From contig CANRMP010000005.1 of NCBI GenBank assembly GCA_947631765.1, positions 100,159 to 164,158 on the forward strand: 64,000 nt of DNA. Direction: 5' to 3'. Every line of letters begins with the position of its first letter. Positions within the stretch are counted from its first letter, which is position 1. The stretch comes from an uncultured Clostridia bacterium. Lineage in GTDB: Bacteria; Bacillota; Clostridia; Oscillospirales; CAG-272. The notes below the pieces were generated by a model, which saw nothing but the letters and a program-made list of their open reading frames with translations, ran no database searches and was not told the DNA's origin. Of this stretch, positions 50,681-60,132 are shown piece by piece. The position numbers and the translations under genes are program-made.

Positions 50681-51745
50681 ATGATTGACATTAAAATTAC
50701 CAAAACAACCTGCCCGAAGGCCAAGCCGGACGAGTCGGAGCTCGGCTTTGGCAAGATATTCACCGACCACATGTTCATCATGGAGTACGACGCCGGCAAA
50801 GGCTGGCATGACGCAAGAATCGTTCCGTTCGCAAATTTCAGCATCCACCCCTCCTCAACCGTGCTTCATTACGGTGAGGAAATTTTCGAGGGTCTCAAGG
50901 CGTACCGAATTGCAGACGGCAGCGTTCAGCTTTTCAGACCGATAGAAAACGTAAGGAGAATGAACAGCTCCGCCGACAGGCTCTGCCTGCCCGCAATTGA
51001 AGAAGAGGACGCTCTCAAAGCCATTACTGCCTTTGTCAAGGTCGAGCAGGACTGGGTTCCCCATTCCGAGGGCGCGTCTCTCTACATACGTCCCTTTATG
51101 TTCGGAAACGACCCGCATCTCGGCGTTCACACCGTACAGAGCGCGGTATTTTCAATAATCGCATCTCCGAGCGGCAGTTACTATGAGGAGGGACTAAATC
51201 CGGTAAAGATTCTGATCGAGGATCAGGACGTTCGCGCCGTTCGCGGAGGCACGGGATATATCAAATGCGGAGGCAACTACGCCGCCTCCACAAGAGCCGG
51301 TCACCGCGCGGAGCAAAAGGGCTATTCTCAGGTGCTTTGGCTTGACGGCGTCGAGAGAAAATACATCGAGGAGGTGGGCGCGATGAACGTTATGTTCAAG
51401 ATAAACGGAGAGGTCATCACTCCCGCTCTCACAGGCTCGATTCTGCCCGGTATAACCAGAAAATCCTGCATTGAGGTGCTAAAAAGCAAGGGCTATAAGG
51501 TGACAGAAAGGCTTATCTCGGTAGATGAGCTCAAGGACGCCATGGCAAACGGAAGCCTTGAGGAGGCTTGGGGCTGCGGCACCGCGGCTGTTGTTTCGCC
51601 TATCGGAATGTTCATGTACAAGGACGTTGAGTATCCCGTATGCGGTCAAAGAATAGGCGAGACCACGCAAATGCTTTACGACACTCTCACCGGAATCCAG
51701 TACGGTAAAATCAAAGATCCCTTCGGCTGGACGGTGAAAATTTAA
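50681..51745 (+). CDS. ilvE: Branched-chain-amino-acid aminotransferase
   Basis: A 354-residue class IV PLP enzyme of the BCAT type, with Lys195 (GTGYIKCGGNYA) as the Schiff-base lysine and FEGLKAYR near residue 69. It interconverts valine, leucine or isoleucine with their 2-oxoacids. Placed behind the Vor-like subunits and the acyl-CoA ligase, it links fatty acid, acyl-CoA, 2-oxoacid and amino acid in one cluster. AAAGGAG precedes the ATG. A terminator follows. Confidence 0.95.
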   Translation: MIDIKITKTTCPKAKPDESELGFGKIFTDHMFIMEYDAGKGWHDARIVPFANFSIHPSSTVLHYGEEIFEGLKAYRIADGSVQLFRPIENVRRMNSSADRLCLPAIEEEDALKAITAFVKVEQDWVPHSEGASLYIRPFMFGNDPHLGVHTVQSAVFSIIASPSGSYYEEGLNPVKILIEDQDVRAVRGGTGYIKCGGNYAASTRAGHRAEQKGYSQVLWLDGVERKYIEEVGAMNVMFKINGEVITPALTGSILPGITRKSCIEVLKSKGYKVTERLISVDELKDAMANGSLEEAWGCGTAAVVSPIGMFMYKDVEYPVCGQRIGETTQMLYDTLTGIQYGKIKDPFGWTVKI

Positions 51746-51750
51746 ACTTT

Positions 51751-51792
51751 AAGGTTGACCGCCGTTTCGACGGTCAACCTTCGCTGTTTTAA
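51751..51792 (+). terminator. Terminator of the ilvE operon
   Basis: AAGGTTGACCG (51751-51761) pairs with CGGTCAACCTT (51771-51781), followed by CGCTGTTTT. Confidence 0.82.
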
Positions 51793-51855
51793 TAATACGC
51801 CCGTATAAACTTAAATAATTTTTTAACAAAAAGAAAACAAATTCATCCGTAACTA

Positions 51856-51884
51856 TTGACAAGAAAAAAGAAAGAGAGTATAAT
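51856..51884 (+). promoter_or_regulatory. Promoter of the zinc-ribbon pair
   Basis: TTGACA (51856-51861), 17 bases, TATAAT (51879-51884). The start would be near 51891, with about 130 bases of leader. Confidence 0.85.
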
Positions 51885-52021
51885 AATCTAAAATATTATA
51901 TATCATATCTGTTTTTATTGGGCGGTGTATGCTGCAAGGGGTGGATTTTGCCCTCTGCCGTCCTGATTTTACAGAAGAATATATAAAATATTAAGCACAA
52001 TATTAACAGGAGGAACGAAAA

Positions 52022-54052
52022 ATGATTGTGTGCCCTAAATGCAAAAAGCAGCTTGAAGACGGTACAAAATTCTGCGACAGCTGCGGTGCCCAAATCTTTG
52101 AAACTGTTTTCTGCCCCAACTGCGGGAAACAAACGAGTACGGAATTTGCCTTTTGTCAGAATTGCGGAACGGCAATATCCGAGGGCTCCTCGACTGCCAA
52201 GGATTCAAAAAGCAAGGTAACCGACCTCAAAAAGCTTCCCATTGTAGCAAATCTCTCGAAAATACCGAAGAAAACGCTCGCGGCTCTGTGCGCAGTTGCC
52301 GTGGCGGCAATACTGCTTATTATCATCATCGCATCCATAGCTTCCGCAGGTAAAGCCCCGAGCTTTGCTCTGTACATCAAGGATAAGGAGCTGATGTACA
52401 ACAATTTCTCAAAGGATCCCATGCAGGTAACCTCACGGCTTGTGGACGGCGATGTAACCGACGCCGGTCTTGTCGGCGCGGCAGACGCTTTGGACGTTAC
52501 CGTCAGCAAGGACGGAAAGACCATCTTCTTCCCGGACAGAATAAGCACTGCCGGCAGCAGCGGCTTTTCACTGTATTACCGCAGTCTGAACAAGCCCAAA
52601 AAAGAAGCTCAGAAGATCGACTCGGATGTTGCATACTACATTGTCAACGAGTCTGCGACCCTTGTGACCTACGCAAAGATTAACGGCAGCGGCGATTCGT
52701 CATATGACCTTTATCGCTACAACGTCAAAAAAGACGAAAAAGATAAGATAGACAACGAGGTCACCTCCTTCTATCTCTCGGAGGACGGCAAAACCGTCGT
52801 ATACCGCACCGCGGACAACACCCTGTATATCAAAAAGTCCAATAAGGACAAGGAAAAGATAGAGGGCGATATCTCCTCTCTTTCATATGTGACCGAGGAC
52901 TTCAAGACCGTATATTACATCAAGGAAAACACTCTTTATAAAAAGACAAACGGCAAGGACAAGGTTAAAATCGCATCCGACGTCAGCTCGGTTATTCGTA
53001 TTTACGACTCCGGAGAAATATATTACGTCAAGACCAATACTGCGGCTGAAGCCTCCCTCTCAAGCTTCATTCTTGACGATATGAAGGACGCCGACAGCAA
53101 AATGACCGCTCCCGAAATGCCCGCGTATGACGATCCCGATTACCAGGCAAAATACGAAGAATATACAAAAGCCTACGAGGAATATCAAAAGAAGCTTGCG
53201 CGCGACGCTATCCGTACCGCACTGGACGGTGAAAAGGTTTCTGTCACAAGCTATACACTTTGCTATTATAACGGCAAGGAAGCTTCGACCATTACCGATT
53301 CGCTGATACGCTATGAGTATTACGCCGCATCCGAGTCTCCCGTGATAGTTTTCGCAGAGCAGTCCGATTCGTCCAAGGTAAAGCTCTCCGAGGTAACAAG
53401 CCTCAGCACACTCAGGGATATGGTGACCTCGGGACGCTTCTCCTCCTACAGCTGGAGCGTTGCAGTCGGAAACAATGCCCTGGAGATACAGCAAACCGCC
53501 GCTTCGGCTTTCAAAATCAGCAGTGACGGCAAGACGATTTATTTCCTTGACAACATAGACGATAAGAAGGGCAGCGGAGATTTATACAAAGCCAAGGTTT
53601 CAAAGAAAAAGGTAAGCAAGCCCGAGCTTTACGACAGCGACGTTTATCCTTCATACGCGCGCTTTGTTGACGAAGACACCTTTATCTACTTCAAGGAATA
53701 CGATTCAGACAAGTACAAGGGCGAGCTGTATGTCAACAAGGTAAAAGCCGATTATGACGTAAGAGTTTACAGCGTTATTTATGACAAGGATTCCAAGAAG
53801 ATATTCTACTACACCGATTGGAACAGCGAGAAGAGCTGCGGCACGCTTAAGTACTTCAAGAGCAAAAAGTCCGTGAAGCTCTCAGATGACGTGCACGACT
53901 TTACTGTTCTTCCCGGCGGAAACGTGCTTTATCTGCGCGATTTCAGCATGAACAACTACAAGGGCGACCTGTATCTCTGCAAGGGCAAAAAGTCAAAGAA
54001 GATTGACATCGACGTGGTCGGAATTCTGCCCTATACGGTTGTCGGATATTAA
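52022..54052 (+). CDS. Membrane protein with two zinc ribbons and a propeller-like exterior
   Basis: A 676-residue protein. Two zinc ribbons lie inside the cell (Cys4/7/18/21 and 31/34/45/48), then one membrane helix (about 85-108), then some 560 extracellular residues. The outer part is built of repeats like GKTIFFPD, GKTVVYRT and FKTVYYIKENTLYKK, as in DUF5050-type beta propellers. A Glu/Tyr-rich helix lies near 375-400. Such proteins may sense envelope state. GGAGG precedes the ATG. A second zinc-ribbon gene follows by 17 bases. Confidence 0.7.
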   Translation: MIVCPKCKKQLEDGTKFCDSCGAQIFETVFCPNCGKQTSTEFAFCQNCGTAISEGSSTAKDSKSKVTDLKKLPIVANLSKIPKKTLAALCAVAVAAILLIIIIASIASAGKAPSFALYIKDKELMYNNFSKDPMQVTSRLVDGDVTDAGLVGAADALDVTVSKDGKTIFFPDRISTAGSSGFSLYYRSLNKPKKEAQKIDSDVAYYIVNESATLVTYAKINGSGDSSYDLYRYNVKKDEKDKIDNEVTSFYLSEDGKTVVYRTADNTLYIKKSNKDKEKIEGDISSLSYVTEDFKTVYYIKENTLYKKTNGKDKVKIASDVSSVIRIYDSGEIYYVKTNTAAEASLSSFILDDMKDADSKMTAPEMPAYDDPDYQAKYEEYTKAYEEYQKKLARDAIRTALDGEKVSVTSYTLCYYNGKEASTITDSLIRYEYYAASESPVIVFAEQSDSSKVKLSEVTSLSTLRDMVTSGRFSSYSWSVAVGNNALEIQQTAASAFKISSDGKTIYFLDNIDDKKGSGDLYKAKVSKKKVSKPELYDSDVYPSYARFVDEDTFIYFKEYDSDKYKGELYVNKVKADYDVRVYSVIYDKDSKKIFYYTDWNSEKSCGTLKYFKSKKSVKLSDDVHDFTVLPGGNVLYLRDFSMNNYKGDLYLCKGKKSKKIDIDVVGILPYTVVGY

Positions 54053-54069
54053 AGTAGGTTTTGCTGATT

Positions 54070-54513
54070 ATGGCAGGCGACGCTTTTCAAAAATTCAAAA
54101 GCTCTGTCAACAGGGGAATAACCACAATAAGCGTTAAAACTTCTTCCTCTCTTGAAAAATCCAAAATCAAAACGCACATCGAGTCTCTTGAAAAGGACGT
54201 GCAGAAATTGCTCTTTTCAATAGGCGAATGTACCTATGACGTTTGGAAAAGCAGTGATACCGATTATCAGAAGATCACCGACAAGCTGACGGCGGTAAAG
54301 CAGAAAAAAGACGAAATCGAAAGGCTAACCGCCGAGCTCGGGTCTATTGATGACCGCGACAATCAGATTCTCGGGAAAAATCAGGAGCCCTCTCCCGAGG
54401 AGAGCGAGCCGAAAAAGAAGGGGATATTTTGCCCCAAATGCGGCGAGTGGTACGAAGCTCCCGTTAAATTCTGTAGAAAATGCGGGCAGAGCTTGCAAAA
54501 TAACGCAGAGTAA
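54070..54513 (+). CDS. Zinc-ribbon protein with coiled coil
   Basis: A 147-residue cytoplasmic protein. A helical N-terminal part (about 25-100) is likely coiled coil, and the C-terminus is one zinc ribbon (CPKCGEWYEAPVKFCRKCG). I start at ATG 54070 (MAGDAFQKF). A TTG three codons earlier is possible. It follows the two-zinc-ribbon membrane protein and may form a complex with its cytoplasmic part. Function is unknown. Confidence 0.68.
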   Translation: MAGDAFQKFKSSVNRGITTISVKTSSSLEKSKIKTHIESLEKDVQKLLFSIGECTYDVWKSSDTDYQKITDKLTAVKQKKDEIERLTAELGSIDDRDNQILGKNQEPSPEESEPKKKGIFCPKCGEWYEAPVKFCRKCGQSLQNNAE

Positions 54514-54530
54514 AAAAGTAAAAAAACTCA

Positions 54531-54556
54531 TGACCGGCGCAAAAATGCGCCGGTCA
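54531..54556 (+). terminator. Hairpin after the zinc-ribbon gene
   Basis: TGACCGGCGC and GCGCCGGTCA pair perfectly around AAAAAT. No T-run follows directly. Confidence 0.6.
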
Positions 54557-54588
54557 TTGCACCTTGATAAGCTTTTAAAAAAAACTAT

Positions 54589-54626
54589 CCCGTCGGGGCA
54601 AAACAGCCCGACGGGTTTTTCATTTT
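54589..54626 (+). terminator. Second terminator after the zinc-ribbon gene
   Basis: CCCGTCGGG pairs with CCCGACGGG, followed by TTTTTCATTTT. The two stems form a tandem terminator. Confidence 0.85.
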
Positions 54627-54671
54627 GAATATCGGTTTTTTGTCGCTTTTGAAAACTTTTTCAGCGTAAAA

Positions 54672-55442
54672 TCAAAGCATGACTCGCCGCACGTCGGTAA
54701 CAACCCCGCATGACGTATCAAGCTCGAACAAGGCGCCGCACAAGACGGGATTTCCGTCTTTTAAGGCAAATTTTGCGGGGAGCTTGGTTCTCAGCCTGTC
54801 GATTATGATATCGCTTCTGACGCCGAGAATCCCGTCCTGAACGCCGCACATACCGAGATCGGTAATGTAGCCGCTTCCCTTTGGCAGTATTCGTTCGTCC
54901 GCCGTTTGCACATGGGTGTGCGTGCCGACCATTATGTTTATTTTTCCGTCAAAGCAGTATGCAATTGCAAGCTTTTCGGAGGTCGCCTCGGCGTGAATGT
55001 CAAGCAGTGCAAAATCGTACCTGCCCTTGTTTATTTCAAGCGCCCTTTCGACGCTTTCAAAGGGGCAAGCCAGCGCTTCCATATAAACCGTTCCCTGCAC
55101 GTTCATCACAAGAAAGCGGTATCCGTCCGCCTCGGCTATTGTATACCCCTTGCCGGGACACACCCCGGGATAGTTGAGCGGTCTTATAAGAGTCTCGGTG
55201 CCCTCAAGATAGTCTCTTGCGGCGCTTTGCTTCCATATATGATTGCCGCTTGTTATGACGTCGACTCCGCGTTTGACAAGAAGCTCGGCTGTCTCGGGCA
55301 AAATACCGTTGCCCGACTCCGCGTTTTCTCCGTTGGCAATAACAAGCGATATGCGATTTTTATTTCTGTAATCCCAAAGGGACTTAGATATGTGACGAAC
55401 CGCCGCAGGACCGACAATATCGCCTAAAAACAGTATTTTCAT
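54672..55442 (-). CDS. ymdB: YmdB-family metallophosphoesterase
   Basis: A 256-residue phosphodiesterase of the YmdB family, which hydrolyses 2',3'-cyclic nucleotides and is tied to RNase Y control and biofilm choice in Bacillus. Metal ligands are seen in FLGDIVG, IANGENAESG, TSGNHIW and GTHTHVQTADE. I start at ATG 55442 (MKILFLGDIVG), since the codons further out run through a terminator. The ribosome site is weak (AAGAAG). It is directly downstream of rny, as in many Firmicutes. Confidence 0.93.
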   Translation of the reverse strand: MKILFLGDIVGPAAVRHISKSLWDYRNKNRISLVIANGENAESGNGILPETAELLVKRGVDVITSGNHIWKQSAARDYLEGTETLIRPLNYPGVCPGKGYTIAEADGYRFLVMNVQGTVYMEALACPFESVERALEINKGRYDFALLDIHAEATSEKLAIAYCFDGKINIMVGTHTHVQTADERILPKGSGYITDLGMCGVQDGILGVRSDIIIDRLRTKLPAKFALKDGNPVLCGALFELDTSCGVVTDVRRVML

Positions 55443-55508
55443 CTTCTTGTAAACCGGCTTATCTTTATTTTTTTGTAATTTAAAAGTCGGATAAAAGTCC
55501 AAAAGCAT

Positions 55509-55541
55509 GTCCGACAATCATATTTCGTGATTGTCGGACAA
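55509..55541. terminator. Hairpin between rny and ymdB
   Basis: GTCCGACAATCA pairs perfectly with TGATTGTCGGAC. T-rich sequence lies on both sides. It probably ends or thins rny transcription before ymdB. Confidence 0.7.
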
Positions 55542-55651
55542 GGTTTTTTGCAAGTAACTTCAGTATTAAGATATATATCAAGTTATTACAACATTTTTTC
55601 GGTTTGGTTTTATATCAAATATATATGTTAACCGCCTGAGCGGAAATACTG

Positions 55652-57193
55652 TCACTTTGCATAATCGGTTACCCGACTTTCGCGGACGACATTCACTTTG
55701 ATTTGACCGGGGTATTTGAGCTCACCCTCGATCTGCTTTACAATATCTCTTGCAACAACCACCATCTGCTGGTCGGAAACCGCCTCCGGACGGACTAAAA
55801 TTCTGATCTCTCTGCCCGCTTGTATTGCGAAGGATTTTTCAACTCCGGGATAGCTGTTTGCAATTTCCTCAAGCTTTTGGAGACGCTTGATATAGTTTTC
55901 AAGGTTTTCACGTCTTGCGCCCGGTCTTGCCGCCGATATGGCGTCTGCCGCCTGAACCACAAATGCAACTATGGTTTTGGGCTCAACGTCGCCGTGGTGC
56001 GCCTCGATAGCGTGTATAACCTCCTTGCTTTCCTTGTACTTCTTCGCCACGTCGACACCTATCTGCACATGGCTTCCTTCGGTTTCGTGGGTCAGCGCCT
56101 TGCCTATATCGTGAAGCAGTCCCGCGCGTTTTGCCAGCGTGCTGTCCGCGCCTATTTCATCGGCAAGCATTCCGGCGATAAGCGATACCTCTACCGAGTG
56201 ATTGAGTACGTTCTGTCCGTAGCTTGTACGGTATCTCAGTCTGCCCAGCAGCTTCACAAGCTCGCTGTTAATTCCGTGAACACCCGTTTCGAATATTGCG
56301 CGGTCACCCGCCTGCTTTATCTGAATGTCCACTTCCTTCTTGGCTTTTTCAACCATTTCTTCAATTCTTGTGGGATGAATTCTTCCGTCGGCAATAAGCT
56401 TTTCAAGCGCCAGTCTTGCAACCTCGCGCCTTATCGGATCAAAGGATGAAACGGTTATTGCCTCGGGTGTGTCATCGATTATAAGGTCAACGCCGGTCAG
56501 CGTTTCGACCGTCCTTATGTTTCTGCCCTCTCGTCCGATTATCCTTCCCTTCATATCGTCGTTGGGAAGACTGACCACCGAGACGGTAGATTCAGCCACA
56601 TGCTCGGATGCAAGACGGCTTATGGCAAGCGATATAATGTTCTTTGCCTTCTCGTTTGCCTCCTCCTTAAGCCGCGCCTCGATCTCAACCAGCTTTTCCG
56701 CCGCGTCGTATCTGGCGTCCTCCTCGATTTGGCTGATAATTTCCCTCTTTGCCTCCTCGGGTGTGAATCCGGAGATTTCCTCGAGCTTTTTTAACTGTTC
56801 CTCTCGAAGAGCCTCGATTTTGGCTTTCAGCTCGTCGTTCTCTTTGATTTTTTTATCAAGAGTCGCGTCCTTGCGCTCAAGCTGTTCAATTCTCTTGTCA
56901 AGCGCCTCTTCTCTTGCAACGCATCGATTTTCAAGCCTTGTGAGCTCGTTTCTGCGTTCCTTGACCTCTCGGTCAAATTCCTTGTTGGCTTTGACAATTT
57001 CCTCTTTTGCCTCAAGCAGCTGCTCTTTTTTCTTTGTCTCTCCCGCCTTGACGGCCTCGTCGACAATTCGCTTTGCTTCAAGCTCGGCAGAGCCTATTTC
57101 CGCTTCCGCGATTCTCTTTCTGTACAAAACGCCGATAAAGAATCCGAGCACCAGAGCAATTACCGCAGCTGCTATGGGAATTATGTATTCCAT
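55652..57193 (-). CDS. rny: Ribonuclease Y
   Basis: RNase Y starts decay of most mRNAs in Firmicutes. The 513-residue protein has an N-terminal membrane anchor (4-24), a long coiled coil to about 180, a KH domain with [12 protein letters not shown], and an HD domain with the metal pair in LLHDIGKAL and the preceding NHSVEV. Length matches the Bacillus enzyme. AAGGAGG precedes the ATG. It adjoins ymdB as expected. Confidence 0.97.
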   Translation of the reverse strand: MEYIIPIAAAVIALVLGFFIGVLYRKRIAEAEIGSAELEAKRIVDEAVKAGETKKKEQLLEAKEEIVKANKEFDREVKERRNELTRLENRCVAREEALDKRIEQLERKDATLDKKIKENDELKAKIEALREEQLKKLEEISGFTPEEAKREIISQIEEDARYDAAEKLVEIEARLKEEANEKAKNIISLAISRLASEHVAESTVSVVSLPNDDMKGRIIGREGRNIRTVETLTGVDLIIDDTPEAITVSSFDPIRREVARLALEKLIADGRIHPTRIEEMVEKAKKEVDIQIKQAGDRAIFETGVHGINSELVKLLGRLRYRTSYGQNVLNHSVEVSLIAGMLADEIGADSTLAKRAGLLHDIGKALTHETEGSHVQIGVDVAKKYKESKEVIHAIEAHHGDVEPKTIVAFVVQAADAISAARPGARRENLENYIKRLQKLEEIANSYPGVEKSFAIQAGREIRILVRPEAVSDQQMVVVARDIVKQIEGELKYPGQIKVNVVRESRVTDYAK

Positions 57194-57284
57194 ATGACTT
57201 TACACCTCCTTATACTTTCTTTTTTTACAATATTTTTTTGTTGTATTTTTATATGATAGTCAGAACGTATACGCTATCAGTACT

Positions 57285-57313
57285 ATTTTAATATTTTTAA
57301 TAAATTAAGTCAA
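57285..57313 (-). promoter_or_regulatory. Promoter of rny
   Basis: Minus-strand TTGACT (57308-57313), 17 bases, TAAAAT (57285-57290). Confidence 0.6.
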
Positions 57314-57373
57314 GAGTAATTCGGATTTTTAATTAAAATTTATAGTTTTTTAACATTCTGACAGAGACTCATG

Positions 57374-57410
57374 CAAAAATCCCTGCCGAATTTTGCCTCG
57401 GCAAGGATTT
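57374..57410 (-). terminator. Terminator of the transposase-like membrane gene
   Basis: AATCCTTGCCGA pairs with CGGCAGGGATT, followed on the minus strand by TTTGC. Confidence 0.85.
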
Positions 57411-57436
57411 ATTTCGTCAATATAGATTTTTACAAG

Positions 57437-58579
57437 TCAGGCGGACGGGAAAAGCTCGACCTTGTCCGAAAGGAATTTGAGCTTTTCCTTTCCGACAACC
57501 TTGCAATATTCGTTGTAGTTTTCATTTACCACAGCGAATATCTTGCACTTGAACGCCTCGGAAAGCGAGTCGATAAAATCGTCAAAGGCGCGCTTGTTTG
57601 AGAGGTCATAAACCTTAAAGCCTATCGAGCCGTCATTGCTCACCGCGCATATCATCACCGGGTTATTCGGCATAAACGCCGAAATGCTGTTTACCGCGTC
57701 AAGAGGAACGGTATATATCCACATAATCTCGCCGTTTTCCTCTGACGCCCGCTTGCGGATATTTTCAAATTCGCCCGAAAGCCAGGTGCGAACGACCGGA
57801 ATACTGCTTCTGTATTTTATTGTCTGCCTTTGAGGAACGGTCAGCCCCCAGTGCTTTAGATATGCGGAAATAATTCTCAGCGACACACTGCTGTCGGTAA
57901 GGTCTGCCGCAAGCGTTCTTACCGCCTGCTTTGTCCAGAGCGGGGATGCAATCGAGTGATCGTAGGGCAGACTGTTTATAACATTTGTGAGAATTGCCTC
58001 CTCCTGCTCGGGAGTGAGAATTAAGTCCGAGGTTCCGACCTCGCTTGAAATTCTTGTGTTGTATCTTTCAAAAGCCTTAAGAATAAGCTGTATTTCCTTT
58101 TCGTCGGCGCCGGAAATCGCAGATATTTCCGAAATACTCTTGCCCGAGCTTGAAAGAATGACAATTTCCCTTTGCCCCTCAGCCTTCATCTTGCTTTCCG
58201 CGCAGTAAAAGCCGCGAAGAGTTTCAAGCAGTCTGCGGTGCTTTTCCTCCTCCATCTTCCGCGCGGTTCTGATTCGAGCCTCTCTTTGCTGTTCGGCAAT
58301 AGCGCCCTCGCGCCTCTTTTTCCTGAAAATTATGAGAGAGACGACCCCTAAGACAACCGGAATTTGAAAAATATAGAAGGTTGTAAGCCATGCTGCAAGC
58401 TTTGCTCCCGCAATGAGCATAATAAGAAGCAAAACAAGGTCAAGCACCCAGACAGCCCCGACTGGAATCAGGGTGAAAAAAGGATTTCTTTTATTTGTAT
58501 ACACATATTCCCCGAAAATTACCCCCGCAGAGATAATAACAGAAGCAAATATTAAAAGAATTACAACAAAAATTGACAC
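57437..58579 (-). CDS. Membrane protein with an IS630-transposase-like, apparently inactive core
   Basis: A 380-residue protein. I start at GTG 58579, where AAAGGAG lies 7 bases upstream; a TTG at 58603 would put that site inside the gene. Three membrane segments (about 2-85) and a basic helix are followed by a helix-turn-helix (GKSISEISAISGADEKEIQL, about 146-165), a winged helix with LWTKQAVRTLAADL and AYLKHWGLTVPQRQTIK, then a DDE-like fold. The latter two parts follow the IS630 layout, but IS630's FLDE and LDNASIH are replaced (WIYTVPLDA, AVVNENYNE) and the protein stops before the last catalytic Glu. I infer a domesticated, membrane-tethered DNA-binding protein. No inverted repeats flank it. 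Confidence 0.65.
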   Translation of the reverse strand: MSIFVVILLIFASVIISAGVIFGEYVYTNKRNPFFTLIPVGAVWVLDLVLLLIMLIAGAKLAAWLTTFYIFQIPVVLGVVSLIIFRKKRREGAIAEQQREARIRTARKMEEEKHRRLLETLRGFYCAESKMKAEGQREIVILSSSGKSISEISAISGADEKEIQLILKAFERYNTRISSEVGTSDLILTPEQEEAILTNVINSLPYDHSIASPLWTKQAVRTLAADLTDSSVSLRIISAYLKHWGLTVPQRQTIKYRSSIPVVRTWLSGEFENIRKRASEENGEIMWIYTVPLDAVNSISAFMPNNPVMICAVSNDGSIGFKVYDLSNKRAFDDFIDSLSEAFKCKIFAVVNENYNEYCKVVGKEKLKFLSDKVELFPSA

Positions 58580-58698
58580 AAAAGCTCTCCTTTGCAAATC
58601 CAAAATTCCGCTGATATACGATTATATATTATTTTACACTAACGCCGGTAATTTGTCAACCGAAAATCGCGCCTTATGCGAATTTTTTGCCAAAAACA

Positions 58699-59925
58699 CT
58701 ATGAGGTGCGAACGATATCTCCTGCTTTAAAGGGAAAAGGCGCCTTAATTGTAAATTTCATTCCGGGGTGGGGCGAGCTTTCTATACTCTTGCCCTCCAT
58801 ATCCCGCATGTCCTCTGCAAAAAATCTCCTTCCCACCTCTCCGGGAGTCAAAAGCTCGGCAAAAGAATTGTCAAGCATTTTGTTTTTTTGAACAAGAGTC
58901 GCTCTTTTGCTCCTTGCATCATAGCTCTCAACCGTGGCAAGGTATGCTTTTTCAAGCAGATAGCCCGGAGTTGTCACCGTTTTTGCGTCATTTTCGGGAG
59001 GATCGAAATAAAATCCCGTGCAGTATTCCCTGTGGTTCACGCTCTCAAGCTCCTTTAGCCACAAAGGGTTAAACCTCCAATTTTTCGGCGAGTCAAGATA
59101 AGCGTTCATTGCCATTTTATAAGTATTTGCACAAACTGCGGTATAATATGCACTTTTCATTCTTCCTTCAATCTTAAAAGATGAAATACCGCTTTCCATA
59201 AGAGCCGGTATGTGCTCTATCATGCACATATCCTTTGAGCTCATGACAAATGTACCAAGAGAGTCCTGCTCGACGGGAAAACGCACGCCCGGACGGTTGA
59301 CCTCCTCTATTTCGTAAAGCTTGTATTCCCATCTGCAGGGCTGAGCGCAAAAGCCGCGGTTCCCGTCCCGCCCTATAAAGTGGTTTGAAAGCAGGCATCT
59401 TCCGCTGTAGGAAACGCACATCGAGCCGTGGACAAAGCATTCAAGCTCAAGCTCACTTGGAATACGCGCTCTTATATTTTTTATTTCCTCAAGGGTAAGC
59501 TCTCTTGCAAGCACGACTCTTGAAGCGCCCATATTGTACCAATGCACGCAGTCGGCGTGGGAGACGGCTCCGGCTTGGGTTGAAATGTGTATTGCAATAT
59601 TCGGGGCAAGCTTTTTTGCAAGGTCAAGCACTCCGACGTCCGCGACAATAAGCGCGTCAAGACCGCTCTCCCTTATTTCAAGCAGATATTTTTCAATATC
59701 CTCATACTCCTGCCAGTGCGGCATTGTATTAAGGGTCAGATAGACCTTTTTGCCGAGCGTATGGGCGTATTCGACGCTCTCATATATTTCGGGTACGGTG
59801 AAATTGTCGGCGGCTGCCCTCATTCCGAACCTTTTTCCCGAAATATATACCGCATCCGCGCCAAAGCGGAGCGCCGAGCGCAGCTTTTCAAAATTTCCGG
59901 CGGGCAAAAGAAGCTCTGTACTCAT
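58699..59925 (-). CDS. U32 peptidase-family protein (YegQ/TrhP-like)
   Basis: A 408-residue protein of the U32 group: ELLLPAGNFEKLRSALRFGA at the start, ECFVHGSMCVSYSGRCLLSN in the middle and GFCAQPCRWEY. The Cys set fits an iron-sulphur or redox centre, as in TrhP/RlhA enzymes that hydroxylate RNA with help from prephenate. The old peptidase label is uncertain. The ribosome site is weak (GAAAGGTG far upstream). It stands between the transposase-like gene and metY. Confidence 0.9.
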   Translation of the reverse strand: MSTELLLPAGNFEKLRSALRFGADAVYISGKRFGMRAAADNFTVPEIYESVEYAHTLGKKVYLTLNTMPHWQEYEDIEKYLLEIRESGLDALIVADVGVLDLAKKLAPNIAIHISTQAGAVSHADCVHWYNMGASRVVLARELTLEEIKNIRARIPSELELECFVHGSMCVSYSGRCLLSNHFIGRDGNRGFCAQPCRWEYKLYEIEEVNRPGVRFPVEQDSLGTFVMSSKDMCMIEHIPALMESGISSFKIEGRMKSAYYTAVCANTYKMAMNAYLDSPKNWRFNPLWLKELESVNHREYCTGFYFDPPENDAKTVTTPGYLLEKAYLATVESYDARSKRATLVQKNKMLDNSFAELLTPGEVGRRFFAEDMRDMEGKSIESSPHPGMKFTIKAPFPFKAGDIVRTS

Positions 59926-60060
59926 GGATATTTAAAATATTTCACCTTTCACTTGCATTTTTATAATATTTTACTATAAAAGAGTTAAGAAGTAAACGCA
60001 TATTTTTAAATTTTTGTACATAGATTTTCCTAAAATTCTTTTGAAAATCGGGGATATGCG

Positions 60061-60107
60061 CCTCAAAAAACAAAAACACAATACGCCCAAAGCTTTGGTA
60101 TATTGTG
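60061..60107 (-). terminator. Terminator after metY
   Basis: CACAATA and TATTGTG arms (60077-60083 with 60101-60107) are followed on the minus strand by TTTTTGTTTTTTG. Confidence 0.75.
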
Positions 60108-60132
60108 CTTTGTATGCAAAAAAGCTGTAAAA

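Noticed and set aside
57437..58579. Active insertion sequence
   Set aside because: No terminal inverted repeats or TA duplication were seen, the catalytic residues are lost and membrane helices are fused in front.
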